Positions 21,007 through 31,612 of a stretch of 64,000 bases of DNA are shown piece by piece. The notes below the pieces were generated by a model. The model ran no database searches and was not told where the DNA came from. It saw nothing but the letters and a program-made list of their open reading frames with translations. The DNA is from Phytophthora colocasiae (taxonomy: Eukaryota; Oomycota; Peronosporomycetes; Peronosporales; Peronosporaceae), in the NCBI GenBank assembly GCA_018806915.1, contig JAGKQI010000004.1:143059-207058 (forward strand). Direction: 5' to 3'. The first letter of the stretch is position 1; each line of letters begins with the position of its first letter. A program made the position numbers and the translations under genes.

Positions 21007-21748
21007 TGTGGTGGAGCGGATCTGGCCAAAATCTGGTTGAGGCCGATCGCGATCGCCACTTGCGCCCAGACACCGACTAACGGAGAAGGTCCCCCGATGA
21101 TCCGTGATCTTGTTGCGTGTAGTGTTCACCTTGTGTACCCGTCGGTAGGCGGGTTACGCTCTTCCAGGTAACTTCTGAAGATGTCTTGGGACGAGAAGAA
21201 GGTCTTGGGTGACGCAGGGGTTTGAGGTGGCGTGGAAGTTCTTCACTCCACCTCGGGGTACTTGATCCCGGTCGTAGGCGAGTTCTCGAGCCTTGATCCG
21301 ATGCCTGGTTCTTGATCCAGGTCTTCCAATAGTCCAATGTTCGGGATTCAGTCCCTTCCTTTCGTTGTTTTCCGCTTCCGATAGCGGGGGTCTTGAGGGC
21401 GAGATTCGACAGGATCCTTAGGCTAAACAACCAATTCCTTCCGATCCGATGTATGCACTTAAAGGATAGTTCACTAGATAGGGCAAAGCTGGCCAATATA
21501 TTATCCAGACTTAACCGCTATACTAGGTCACGTATCCTTACCTTCCTGACGCTTGTAGGGCCAATGTAGTTCCCGGTTCCAGGCGTAGCGAAGACACTTG
21601 AGTGGTTCAGGGCAAATTCGAGTCTCCTTATGGTTATTCCTATGCCTACTAATCCCATCCTGATTTACTATCCTACGATCACATGACACTGGCTACATAG
21701 CTGATCCCTAGCTTGGCTCCCCTAACCCTGATCTTGAGCCGATTCCGT

Positions 21749-21886
21749 ACTTAACCGAAGCTTGATCTCGCACTTAACCGAAGCTTGATCTCGTACTTAA
21801 CCGAAGCTTGATCTCGCACTTAACCGAAGCTTGATCTCGCACTTAACCGAAGCTTGATCTTGCACTTAACCGAAGCTTGATCTCGC
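21749..21886. repeat. 23-bp tandem repeat in A 5' LTR, 6 copies
   Basis: Six copies of the ACTTAACCG...CTCGC unit (138 bp), two of them with single-base variants (GTACTT, TTGCAC). The 3' LTR has two copies at 1286-1331. Confidence 0.92.
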
Positions 21887-22194
21887 ACTTAATCGGGACT
21901 TGATCGCTGCCTGATCCCGCTTGGTGATCCTTCAAAGAATCCCGATCAGGCCACAAGAAGAGTCTGCGTCGCGCCTGGGGTTGACCTTGATCCGGAGCTG
22001 ATCTCGCACTTATACGGGAGAGGATCATTGCGCGATCTTGCGTGATCTTGCGTGATCTCGCTTCGTCGCCGCCCGGGGAAGTTGGATCGTGCTGTTAGAG
22101 GCTTCGGGGCGCCAGGGTAAGCTGATCATGCTCGCTTGGGGCCCCGTCATCGTTGATCGCGCGAGAACATCCTTGATTTCCCCATTCTTCCTCC

Positions 22195-22254
22195 GGCAGG
22201 ATTCGGATCACCCACGAACACCACGGCAGGATTCGGATCACCCACGAACACCGC
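22195..22254. repeat. 30-bp tandem repeat in A 5' LTR, 2 copies
   Basis: Two copies of the GGCAGGATTCGG...CACCAC unit; the 3' LTR has three (1640-1728). Confidence 0.9.
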
Positions 22255-22351
22255 TCCACCTGCTTCTTCGCCGGTATCTCCGTTGACTGTTCCCGGCGGG
22301 ACCCATCGTACCTTCGTCTGATTCGACCCAGATCTGGCGATCACAGGTCCC

Positions 22352-22633
22352 TGTTGCAGGTGATCCAATACGATCCCGCAATGATTACGGTAAGATGTTT
22401 ACGCCACCGATGATTAGACGAGTAGGATGATTGGACGAGTACAGAATGTTGGTGATTGGATGCACCAAATGATTGGATGCAGACCAGGTAGAGAAAACAG
22501 TGTAAGCTCATATCAATCAATCACTTCTGAATTTCCATTCTACCCCTCAAGTGACTTCCCTCGCCTCGGCCTCCTCGCCCCAAGCTTCGGCAGTCCTCCC
22601 CTCGCAAGACAACCTCTACCACGACCTTCTTCA
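22352..22633 (+). repeat. 5' LTR of E1 (282 bp)
   Basis: Begins TGTTGCAGGTG, ends CCTTCTTCA; imperfect terminal inverted repeat TGTTG / TTCA. Same as 31245-31526; reverse-complement copies at 25440-25721 and 29744-30024 belong to E2. Confidence 0.96.
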
Positions 22634-22649
22634 GGTTATGAGCCCAAGT
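22634..22649 (+). promoter_or_regulatory. Half-tRNA primer binding site of E1
   Basis: GGTTATGAGCCCAAGT is complementary to the anticodon arm of initiator tRNA-Met: the complement reads GGG-CTCATAA-CC, with the initiator-specific GGG next to the CAU loop. This means priming from a cleaved tRNA, as known for Drosophila copia. The first gag ATG (22638) lies inside this site. Confidence 0.85.
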
Positions 22650-23465
22650 ACCATGTCATCTGTCCAAGATACCAAGATCTCCATCGACAAGTTCAACGGC
22701 GAGAACTACGCCACGTGGAACCGTTACATGCGTGGCGTGTTCCTGACCAAGTCGGTGTGGAATGTGGTGAACCGCGAGACGACGCCTACGTTCACGGACT
22801 CCAGGGCCAAGGACGAGTATGTCAAGTCGAGCAACGTCGCCTTCGGTCTGATGCTCCTCCACATGGACGCGGACTACCATCATGTGGTCGACGACTACGA
22901 GGAAGCCTGGGTCGCGTGGGCGCGCTGCGTACCTCTTTACGGTGGATCGCAGAAGGCTGGACGCATTTATCTCAAGCGTCAGCTCTTCCAGCATGGAGAT
23001 GGCAGAAGGCGGAAACATCCTTCACCATTGCAACGAAGTCCTCAACATCAGCGCGAGAAGCTTAGCAGTATCGGCGCCAAGATGGAGGGACGAGGATGTG
23101 GCGATCTGCTTGCTGCGCAGTCTGCCCAAGAGCTACGAGAACGTCGTACTCAACATGGAGATGAGCAATGCAGAGCTGCGGACGCAAGATGTAGTGAAGG
23201 TGCTCACGAATGAGCATATCAAGCGACAAGGCGAGAAGACTGCGGCGGTGAAAATCGAGGAAGCAGCGACGGCCTTCAACGCCGAGCGTCAAACTCGCCG
23301 GTGTGACTACTGCGGAAAATTGGGGCACGTTATCGACAAGTGCTGGACCAAGCAGAAAGAAGAAAATCGAGGAGCACGACGCGGCCGAGGTGGTCGCGGT
23401 GCCAGCAACGTTGAGTGGTGCGACGACGATGACGACTACATCGCGTTTGCAGTCTCCATGTCGAC
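22638..23465 (+). pseudogene. E1 gag with zinc knuckle, frameshifted
   Basis: The ATG in the PBS (22638) gives [14 protein letters not shown], then the copia gag start [14 protein letters not shown] and an N-terminal helical region (to about 22930). A frame break near 22930-22980 is followed by the UBN2-type part ([43 protein letters not shown]) and the knuckle [14 protein letters not shown] at about 23304-23345. This gag type is characteristic of oomycete copia elements. Confidence 0.88.
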
Positions 23466-24640
23466 AGCGTGTGGAATGTCGTCGGGCAAGAAGTTTCAAG
23501 GCTCATGGGCGATCGACAGTGGTGCAACCCACCACATTTGCAACGACAAGTCCAAGTTCATCGACATCAACTTGCGCGACGAAGGCGAACTCACAGTTGC
23601 CAACGGTCAAACGGCCAAGATTTTGGGAGTTGGTACCGTTGTGCAACAAGTGATTCTGCCCAACCGGAGTGTGCGCGACGTCCGAATCGAAGATGCTCTC
23701 TACGTGCCGAGTATGAACAAGAACCTGCTATCTGTGCCTCAGATCAACCGAAGTGGAGACTTCAAGGTGGTGTTTGACGGCTCCGAGATGCACATTGCGC
23801 GCAAGTCGTCGAAGAAGATCGTTGCTTCCGCAGACCTGATCGACGGACTCTACTGGCTACGAGTACCAAAGGGTTCTGCCAGATTCGACGACTACGGTCT
23901 CGATCAACAGTGTCGATCTTCATGCGCGGATGGGTCATGCTCCGAACGACGTGCTACGGAAGATGGTTTCGAGCGGCATGGTGACGGGCGCAAAAATGCC
24001 GACCTCGTCAAAGAACTCAAGCGGATGCCGCCCGGGTGTCAGCAAGGGAAGATGGTCCAAAACCCTTTCCGAGTAACGGACAAGCCCAAGTACAAACCAT
24101 TCGAGTTCCTGCACTTCGACCTTTGTGGCCCCATGGAGAAAGAGTCGCTTGGTGGCAGCAAGTATCTACTGCTGATCACTGACGAAGCCAGCGGCTGCAT
24201 GACGGGATTCTGTTTGCGCGCCAAGTCGGAGAGTGAAGACTGTCTGCGCAAGTTCATCGCTAAAGTAGAGCGCCAATTCGATGCCAGGGTCAGGTTCGTG
24301 CGTCATGACGGTGCCAGGGAGTTCGCGACCAACTCGCTCAAGGCCTTTACGACAATCATGGCATTGAAGTCCAGCCGACGGTTCGATATGCGCATCAGAC
24401 GAATGCTACTGCGGAACGCGCCAACCGGACGATTGTGACTATCGGGCGCAGCATGCTTCACTTCGCACGTTTGGACAAGACGTTTTGGGCGGAAGCGGCG
24501 ATGACGGCAATTTACATCAAGAATCGACTGCCGTCACCCAAGGTCCCAGGGAAGACGCCGTTTGAGATTGTGTACAAGAGGAAGCCCAACGTAGAAGCAC
24601 ATGCGCGTTTTCAGGGTGCAAGGCCTACGTCCTGACGCCG
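23466..24640 (+). pseudogene. E1 protease and integrase
   Basis: Protease: [12 protein letters not shown] (about 23505), then [20 protein letters not shown] damaged GAG-pre-integrase segment leads to integrase: [12 protein letters not shown] (first Asp), [12 protein letters not shown] (second Asp). A frame break near 24390 is followed by IGRSMLHFARLDKTFWAEA, IKNRLPSPKVPGKTPFE. The catalytic Glu region is at the break. The same segments occur inverted in E2. Confidence 0.88.
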
Positions 24641-25439
24641 AAGGAGAAGCGACTCAAGTGGGACCCCAAGGCTCGTGAAGGAATTTTCATGGGCTATGAA
24701 GAGCGTTCGAAGGCGTATCGCGTTTATGACATCGAGGCGGGCCAGGTGGTGATTTCTCGCGATGTCACTTTCGACGATCGACCTTCGACGACGCCAATGT
24801 TGTTGTGGATGATGATGAAGATGTCGAAAGATGCTGCGGATATCGCTTGAAGACCTCGAGATTTCGAACGACCATGGAACGCGTGAATTCAAGCAGGCGG
24901 GGAAACGCAAGGCTCGTTCTAATGCTGAGGATCGTGAACATGTTCGTCGACCGCGTCGCAGTATCTGGATTAGAAGAAGCAAGCGCTCCGGACTCCTGAC
25001 CATCGAAGCCAAATCTGAAGACAATGATGATGATGACTCGACTCAGCCGATGTACTGGCGTGCGAGTGCCAATGCAGTGGAGACGAGTGACAGCGCCGAG
25101 CCGAAGACGTTCCAAGATGCTGTGAGCGGCGAAGACCAAGTCCACTGGCGGAAGGCGATCCGAGCAGAACTCAAGTCGATGCGACTTCGTGGAGTGTTTC
25201 GTGGCGCCAAATTACCGAACAACCAACGCGCGGTCGGAACCAAGTGGGTGTTCAAGATCAAGCGTAAAGCCGACGGGTCCATCGAGAAGTACAAGGCTCG
25301 ACTCGTCGCGAAAGGATTTGTGCAGAAGTATGGCATCGACTACACCGAGACGTTTTCGCCGGTGGTCAAGTACGTCACGCTGCGAATGATCATCGCTGTG
25401 GTCAAGTTCTTCAATTGGCCCCTCGACCAACTTGATGTT
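24641..25439 (+). pseudogene. E1 RT, N-terminal part, interrupted by E2
   Basis: After a low-complexity linker (EDNDDDDSTQPMYW) the copia RT begins: VHWRKAIRAELKSM, TKWVFKIKRKADGSIEKY, ARLVAKGFVQKYGIDY, TFSPVVKYVTLRMI, and DQLDV at the E2 insertion site. The coding sequence resumes at 30025 (VTAFLYG) after the ATGTT duplication. Confidence 0.9.
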
Positions 25440-25721
25440 TGAAGAAGGTCGTGGTAGAGGTTGTCTTGCGAGGGGAGGACTGCCGAAGCTTGGGGCGAGG
25501 AGGCCGAGGCGAGGGAAGTCACTTGAGGGGTAGAATGGAAATTCAGAAGTGATTGATTGATATGAGCTTACACTGTTTTCTCTACCTGGTCTGCATCCAA
25601 TCATTTGGTGCATCAATCGCATAACATTCTGTACTCGTCCAATCATCCTACTCGTCTAATCATCGGTGGCGTAAACATCTTACCGTAATCATTGCGGGAT
25701 CGTATTGGATCACCTGCAACA
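25440..25721 (-). repeat. 3' LTR of E2
   Basis: Reverse complement of the E1 LTR; begins TGAAGAAGG and ends CCTGCAACA on the plus strand. The E2 PPT follows at 25722-25732 (sense GAGAGGGGC). Confidence 0.95.
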
Positions 25722-25728
25722 GCCCCTC

Positions 25729-27327
25729 TCAATGCGAACACGCTTGAACGCCAAGAGCCGTCGTTAAGTCCTTGTGACGAGGTCCGCCGAGTCCCTTGGT
25801 CAAGATGTCGGCCAGCATGGTCGTGGTCTCGCAGTACTCGACGATCACTTCACCGCGCTTGACTTCATCACGGATGTGGTGGTACTTGATGTCGATGTGC
25901 TTCGCGCGGCCATGGTTCCACAGGGATTCTTCGTCATCTTGATGCGACTGATTGTCTTCGAAAATCTTCAGATCCGGGATGTCTTCGCCTGCAGCGTCAA
26001 GGATCTCACACAGAAACTTGTGCACCCACTTGCCTTCTTGGATTGCCAGACTGAGCGCAATGTACTCGGCTTCACTCGTGGAAAGAGACACACTCGATTG
26101 CTTCTTGGATCCCCACGACACAGGTCCGCCAAGAACTTGAAACAGGTAGCCTGAAGTCGACTTGCGGTCACTGTGGTCACCAGCCCAGTCTGCATCCGAA
26201 TAGCCACGAAAGTCGATTCCCTTGGTCGGCGAAAAACGGAGTCCATGCGACTTGGTGCCCTGAAGGTAACGGAAGATGCGCTTGACTGCAATCCAGTGCT
26301 CGACTTGAGGATTCTCCATGAAGCGCGAAACGTAACCAACTGCAAAAGCAATGTCCGGGCGAGTCGACGTCATCAAGTGCATGAGCACCGACAGCTTCAT
26401 GGAACGGCGCATCCAACTTGGTCGAGACGTCACTGGCAACGAGCTTCATGCTGAGGTCGACTGGACTGGCAGCAGGTTTGCAGTTCTGCATGCCAAAGCG
26501 CTCCAGGATGTCGTTGATGTAGCGAGCTTGACTCAATGTGACACTGCCATCCGCATTGTCGACCACCTCAATCCCCAGAATGAAGGAACATTTGCCGCTG
26601 TCGGTCATCTCGAATCGTGCCTTGAGCTGTTTCTTGACTTCAGCAATGATCGTCGAAGAGCTTCGGTCACCAAAACATCGTCGACGTACACCAGCATCAG
26701 AACGCAGTCACCATCGACAATCTTGATGTAGAGGCACGGATCGTAGCTCGAAACGCGAAATCCGATGGAGCGCACATACTCGTCAAAAAGTCTCATTCCA
26801 CACTCGAGAAGCTTGCGAGACCGTAGATCGCCTTGAGCAGTTCCCACGCAGTCGTAGCCGTCATCAAGTTCCACGCCTTCTGGAACACTGCAGAACACCT
26901 TCTCCTTCATCAAGCCGTACAGGAACGCCGTGACAACATCAAGTTGGTCGAGGGGCCAATTGAAGAACTTGACCACAGCGATGATCATTCGCAGCGTGAC
27001 GTACTTGACCACCGGCGAAAACGTCTCGGTGTAGTCGATGCCATACTTCTGCACAAATCCTTTCGCGACGAGTCGAGCCTTGTACTTCTCCGATGGACCC
27101 GTCGGCTTTACGCTTGATCTTGAACACCCACTTGGTTCCGACCGCGCGTTGGTTGTTCGGTAATTTGGCGCCACGAAACACTCCACGAAAGTCGCATCGA
27201 CTTGAGTTCTGCTCGGATCGCCTTCCGCCAGTGGACTTGGTCTTCGCCGCTCACAGCATCTTGGAACGTCTTCGGCTCCGGCGCTGTCACTCGTCTCCAC
27301 TGCATTGGCACTCGCACGCCAGTACAT
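25729..27327 (-). pseudogene. E2 RT and RNase H
   Basis: From right to left: RT start (VHWRK..., broken near 27110), AFLYGLMKEKVFCSVPEG, LMLVYVDDVLVT as the catalytic box (about 26680), a break near 26640, KCSFILGIEVVDN, RYINDILERFGM, then MHLMTSTRPDIAFAVGYVSR, DADWAGDHSDRKSTSGY (RNase H start), SWGSKKQSSVSLSTSEAEYIA, HIDIKYHHIRDEV and TKGLGGPRHKDL at the end (25729). This is the best preserved 3' part of the family. Several frameshifts separate the blocks. Confidence 0.9.
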
Positions 27328-27489
27328 CAGCTGAGTCGAGTCATCATCATCATTGTCTTCAGATTTGGCTTCTTGATGGTCAGAGTCCGGAGCGCTTGCT
27401 TCTTCTAATCCAGCGCTGCGACGCGGTCGACGAACATGTTCACGATCCTCAGCATTAGAACGAGCCTTGCGTTTCCCGCCTGCTTGAAT

Positions 27490-28310
27490 TCACGCGTTCC
27501 ATGGTCGTTCAGAAATCTCGAGGTCTTCTAGGATATCCGCAGCATCTTCGACATCTTCATCATCATCCACAACAACATTGGCGTCGTCGAAGGTCGATTC
27601 GTCGAAAGTGACATCGCGAGAAATCACTACCTGGCCCGCCTCGATGTCATAAACGCGATACGCCTTCGAACGCTCTTCAAAGCACATGAAAATTCCTTCC
27701 CCACGAGCCTTGGGGTCCGCCACTTGAGTCGCTTCTCCTTCCAGCGTCAGGACGTAGGCCTTGCGCCGAAAACGCGCATGTGCTTCACGTTGGGCTTCCT
27801 CTTGTACACAATCTCAAACGGCGTCTTCCCTGGGACCTTGGGTGACGGCAGTCGATTCTTGATGTAAATTGCCGTCATCGCCGCTTCCGCCCAAAACGTC
27901 TTGTCCAAACGTGCGAAGTGAAGCATGCTGCGCCCGATAGTCACAATCGTCCGGTTGGCGCGGTCCGCAGTAGCATTCGTCTTATGAGCATATCGAACCG
28001 TCGGCTGGTCTTCAATGCCATGATTGTCGTAAAGGCCTTGAGCGAGTTGGTCGCGAACTCCTTGGCACCGTCATGACGCACGAACTTGACCCTGGCATCG
28101 AATTGGCGCTCCACTTTAGCGATGAACTTGCGCAGACAGTCTTCACTCTCCGACTTGGCGCGCAAACAGAATCCCGTCATGCAGCCGCTGGCTTCGTCAG
28201 TGATCAGCAGTAGATGCTTGCTGCCACCAAGCGACTCTTTCTCCATGGGGCCACAAAGGTCGAAGTGCAGGAACTCGAATGGCTTGTACTTGGAAGCTTG
28301 TCCGGGTTAC
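27490..28310 (-). pseudogene. E2 integrase and linker
   Basis: Integrase core with [29 protein letters not shown], then after a frame change IGRSMLHFARLDKTFWAEA and IKNRLPSPKVPGKTP (27747-27944), and the linker with SKAYRVYDIEAGQVVISRDV (27490-27723). The order matches E1. Confidence 0.87.
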
Positions 28311-29736
28311 TCGGAAAGGGTTTTGGACCATCTTCCCTTGCTGACACCCGCGGCATCCGCGAGTTCTTTGACGAGGTCGGCATTTTTGCGCCCGTCACCA
28401 TGCCGCTCGAAAACCATCTTCCGTAGCACGTCGTTCGGAGCATGACCCATCCGCGCATGAAGATCGACACTGTTGATCGAGACCGTAGTCGTCGAATTGG
28501 CAGAACCCTTTGGTACTCGTAGCCAGTAGAGTCCGTCGATCAGGTCTGCGGAAGCAACGATCTTCTTCGACGACTTGCGCGCAATGTGCATCTCGGGCCG
28601 TCAAACACCACCTTGAAGTCTCCACTTCGGTTGATCTGAGGCACAGATAGCAGGTTCTTTGTTCATACTCGGCACGTAGAGCATCTTCGATTCGGACGTC
28701 GCGCACACTCCGGTTGGGCAGAATCACTTGTTGCACAACGGTACCAACTCCCAAAATCTTGGCCGTTTGACCGTTGGCAACTGTGAGTTCGCCTTCGTCG
28801 CGCAAGTTGATGTCGATGAACTTGGACTTGTCGTTGCAAATGTGGTGGGTTGCACCACTGTCGATCGCCCATGAGCCTTGAAACTTCTTGCCCGACGACA
28901 TTCCACACGCTGTCGACATGGAGACTGCAAACGCGATGTAGTCGTCATCGTCGTCGCACCACTCAACGTTGCTGGCACCGCGACCACCTCGGCCGCGTCG
29001 TGCTCCTCGATTTTCTTCTTTCTGCTTGGTCCAGCACTTGTCGATAACGTGCCCCAATTTTCCGCAGTAAGTCACACCGGCGAGTTTGACGCTCGGCGTT
29101 GAAGGCCTTCGCTGCTTCCTCGATTTTCACCGCCGCAGTCTTCTCGCCTTGTCGCTTGATATGCTCATTCGTGAGCACCTTCACTACATCTTGCGTCCGC
29201 AGCTCTGCATTGCTCATCTCCATGTTGAGTACGACGTTCTCGTAGCTCTTGGGCAGACTGCGCAGCAAGCAGATCGCCACATCCTCGTCCTCCATCTTGG
29301 CGCCGATACTGCTAAGCTTCGCGCTGATGTTGAGGACTTCGTTGCAATGGTGAAGGATGTTTCCGCCTTCTGCCATCTCCATGCTGAAGAGCTGACGCTT
29401 GAGATATATGCGTCAGCCTTCTGCGATCCACCGTAAAGGAGTACGCAAAGCGCGCCCACGCGACCCAGGCTTCCTCGTAGTCGTCGACAACATGATGGTA
29501 GTCCGCGTCCATGTGGAGGAGCATCAGACCGAAGGCGACGTTGCTCGACTTGACATACTCGTCCTTGGCCCCTGAGTCCGTGAACGTAGGCGTCGTCTCG
29601 CGGTTCACCACATTCCACACCGACTTGGTCAGGAACACGCCACGCATGTAACGGTTCCACGTGGCGTAGTTCTCGCCGTTGAACTTGTCGATGGAGATCT
29701 TGGTATCTTGGACCAGATGACATGGTACTTGGGCTC
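28311..29736 (-). pseudogene. E2 gag, protease and GAG-pre-integrase
   Basis: From right to left: gag ([10 protein letters not shown]..., [10 protein letters not shown] region near 29690-29640), broken near 29430; [17 protein letters not shown]; the knuckle region with [10 protein letters not shown]; protease [12 protein letters not shown] near 28870-28835; GAG-pre-integrase with [19 protein letters not shown] near 28470-28400. Several shifts break the frame. Confidence 0.86.
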
Positions 29737-29743
29737 ATAACAC
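29727..29743 (-). promoter_or_regulatory. Half-tRNA PBS of E2
   Basis: Sense: GTGTTATGAGCCCAAGT, the same initiator-tRNA anticodon-arm site as in E1, with a disturbed first position (GTGTTATG instead of GGTTATG). Confidence 0.7.
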
Positions 29744-30024
29744 TGAAGAAGGTCGTGGTAGAGGTTGTCTTGCGAGGGAGGACTGCCGAAGCTTGGGGCG
29801 AGGAGGCCGAGGCGAGGGAAGTCACTTGAGGGGTAGAATGGAAATTCAGAAGTGATTGATTGATATGAGCTTACACTGTTTTCTCTACCTGGTCTGCATC
29901 CAATCATTTGGTGCATCCAATCACCAACATTCTGTACTCGTCCAATCATCCTACTCGTCTAATCATCGGTGGCGTAAACATCTCACCGTAATCATTGCGG
30001 GATCGTATTGGATCACCTGCAACA
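29744..30024 (-). repeat. 5' LTR of E2 (281 bp)
   Basis: Reverse complement of the E1 LTR with one base missing in a G run; ends next to the ATGTT duplication. Confidence 0.95.
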
Positions 30025-31237
30025 ATGTTGTCACGGCGTTCCTGTACGGCTTGATGAAGGAGAAGGTGTTCTGCAGTGTTCCAGAAGGCGTGGAACTTGA
30101 TGACGGCTACGACTGCGTGGAACTGCTCAAGGCGATCTACGGTCTCAAGCAAGCTTCTCGAGTGTGGAATGAGACTTTTGACGAGTATGTGCGCTCCATC
30201 GGATTTCGCGTTTCGAGCTACGATCCGTGCCTCTACATCAAGATTGTCGATGGTGACTGCGTTCTGATGCTGGTGTACGTCGACGATGTTTTGGTGACCG
30301 GAAGCTCTTCGACGATCATTGCTGAAGTCAAGAAACAGCTCAAGGCACGATTCGAGATGACCGACAGCGGCAAATGTTCCTTCATTCTGGGGATTGAGGT
30401 GGTCGACAATGCGGATGGCAGTGTCACATTGAGTCAAGCTCGCTACATCAACGACATCCTGGAGCGCTTTGGCATGCAGAACTGCAAACCTGCTGCCAGT
30501 CCAGTCGACCTCAGCATGAAGCTCGTTGCCAGTGACGTCTCGACCAAGTTGGATGCGCCGTTCCGCGAAGCTGTCGGTGCTCTCATGCACTTGATGACGT
30601 CGACTCGCCCGGACATTGCTTTTGCAGTTGGTTACGTTTCGCGCTTCATGGAGAATCCTCAAGTCGAGCACTGGATTGCAGTCAGCGCATCTTCCGTTAC
30701 CTTCAGGGCACCAAGTCGCATGGACTCCGTTTTTCGCCGACCAAGGGAATCGAGCTTTCGTGGCTATTCGGATGCAGACTGGGCTGGTGACCACAGTGAC
30801 CGCATGTCGACTTCAGAGCTACCTGTTTCAAGTTCCTTGGCGGACCTGTGTCGTGGGGATCCAAGAAGCAATCAGTGTGTCTCTTTCCACGAGTGAAGCC
30901 AGTACATTGCGCTCAGTCTGGCAATCCAAGAAGGCAAGTGGGTGCACAAGCTTCTGTGTGAGATCCTTGACGCTGCAGGCGAAGACATCCGGATCTGAAG
31001 ATTTTCGAAGACAATCAGTCGTGCATCAAGATGACGAAGAACCCTGTGAACCATGGCCGCGCGAAGCACATCGACATCAAGTACCACCACATCCGTGATG
31101 AAGTCAAGCGCGGTGAAGTGATCGTCGAGTACTGCGAGACCACGACCATGCTGGCCGACATCTTGACCAAGGGACTCGGCGGACCTCGTCACAAGGACTT
31201 AACGACGGCTCTTGGCGTTCAAGCGTGTTCGCATTGA
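30025..31237 (+). pseudogene. E1 RT C-terminal part and RNase H
   Basis: It continues the E1 RT after the E2 insertion: AFLYGLMKEKVF, KAIYGLKQASRVWNETF, LMLVYVDDVLVTGSSS (catalytic YVDD), KCSFILGIEVVDN, PAASPVDLSM, MHLMTSTRPDIAFAVGY. The frame breaks near 30690. RNase H remnants follow (FRGYSDADWAGDHSD, LSTSEA) and the final 31031-31237 segment (GRAKHIDIKYHHIRDEV ... TKGLGGPRHKDL) ends at a TGA before the PPT. Confidence 0.92.
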
Positions 31238-31244
31238 GAGGGGC
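31235..31244 (+). promoter_or_regulatory. Polypurine tract of E1
   Basis: TGAGAGGGGC directly precedes the 3' LTR at 31245. Confidence 0.8.
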
Positions 31245-31526
31245 TGTTGCAGGTGATCCAATACGATCCCGCAATGATTACGGTAAGATGTTTACGCCAC
31301 CGATGATTAGACGAGTAGGATGATTGGACGAGTACAGAATGTTGGTGATTGGATGCACCAAATGATTGGATGCAGACCAGGTAGAGAAAACAGTGTAAGC
31401 TCATATCAATCAATCACTTCTGAATTTCCATTCTACCCCTCAAGTGACTTCCCTCGCCTCGGCCTCCTCGCCCCAAGCTTCGGCAGTCCTCCCCTCGCAA
31501 GACAACCTCTACCACGACCTTCTTCA
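31245..31526 (+). repeat. 3' LTR of E1 (282 bp)
   Basis: Appears identical to 22352-22633; followed by the duplicated GTCCC. Confidence 0.96.
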
Positions 31527-31531
31527 GTCCC

Positions 31532-31612
31532 CCCTGTCGCTCGTTCCGACTCTATTCGGGTTCGTGGCTGACATCGCCTCTCCGGGAAATTTTTTTCGTC
31601 CGCTTCACCACA
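31532..31612 (-). repeat. 5' LTR of element A, outer 81 bp
   Basis: Continuation of the A LTR after E1, equal to 1827-1907 of the 3' LTR apart from one base in the T run; ends CACCACA and is followed by the ACTC duplication. Confidence 0.93.

Larger units (their letters stand above)
21007..22351 (-). repeat. 5' LTR of element A, main part
   Basis: It corresponds to 541-1833 of the 3' LTR. It is cut by E1 after 22351 (target duplication GTCCC at 22347-22351 and 31527-31531) and continues at 31532-31612. Total length is about 1426 bp; the excess over the 3' LTR is explained by tandem-repeat copy number. Confidence 0.93.
25440..30024 (-). mobile_element. Element E2: Ty1/copia retrotransposon inserted antisense in the E1 RT
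   Basis: A second copy of the same copia family in reverse orientation, 4585 bp. Its 3' LTR is 25440-25721 and its 5' LTR 29744-30024. TSD ATGTT at 25435-25439 and 30025-30029. The LTRs differ at several sites (for example around 25612-25625 against 29916-29930), so the pair is older than, or was diverged differently from, E1's LTRs. Coding frames run right to left and are broken many times. E1 and E2 together form kilobase-long inverted repeats. Confidence 0.95.
22352..31526 (+). mobile_element. Element E1: Ty1/copia retrotransposon inserted in the A 5' LTR
   Basis: Its 282-bp LTRs at 22352-22633 and 31245-31526 look identical. TSD GTCCC (22347-22351, 31527-31531). Order: LTR, half-tRNA PBS, gag, protease, integrase, RT, RNase H, PPT, LTR, the copia order with integrase before RT. 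It is split inside RT by E2 (25440-30024). Without E2 it is about 4.6 kb. Gag and pol contain several frame breaks, although the LTRs look young. Confidence 0.96.
541..31612 (-). mobile_element. Element A: large Ty3/gypsy LTR retrotransposon with chromodomain, second RNase H and antisense gene
   Basis: Element A is read on the minus strand, with the 5' LTR on the right (21007-22351 plus 31532-31612) and the 3' LTR on the left (541-1907). LTR ends are TGTGGTG and CACCACA, a 7-bp terminal inverted repeat, and a 4-bp target duplication ACTC flanks it (537-540, 31613-31616). Without the nested elements B and E1 it is about 14 kb. Order in the sense direction: PBS, gag, protease, RT, degenerate RNase H, archaeal-type RNase H, integrase, chromodomain, then a plus-strand gene converging on pol, then the PPT. 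Gag and pol contain stops and frameshifts; the antisense gene is open. A second, truncated copy (A2) lies at about 59810-64000. The dual RNase H layout resembles plant Tat-type elements and related oomycete elements. Confidence 0.92.

Noticed and set aside
22900..23000. Introns as explanation for the frame breaks in gag and pol
   Set aside because: Breaks are one- or two-base register changes without GT-AG boundaries, and sister copies are collinear without extra sequence.
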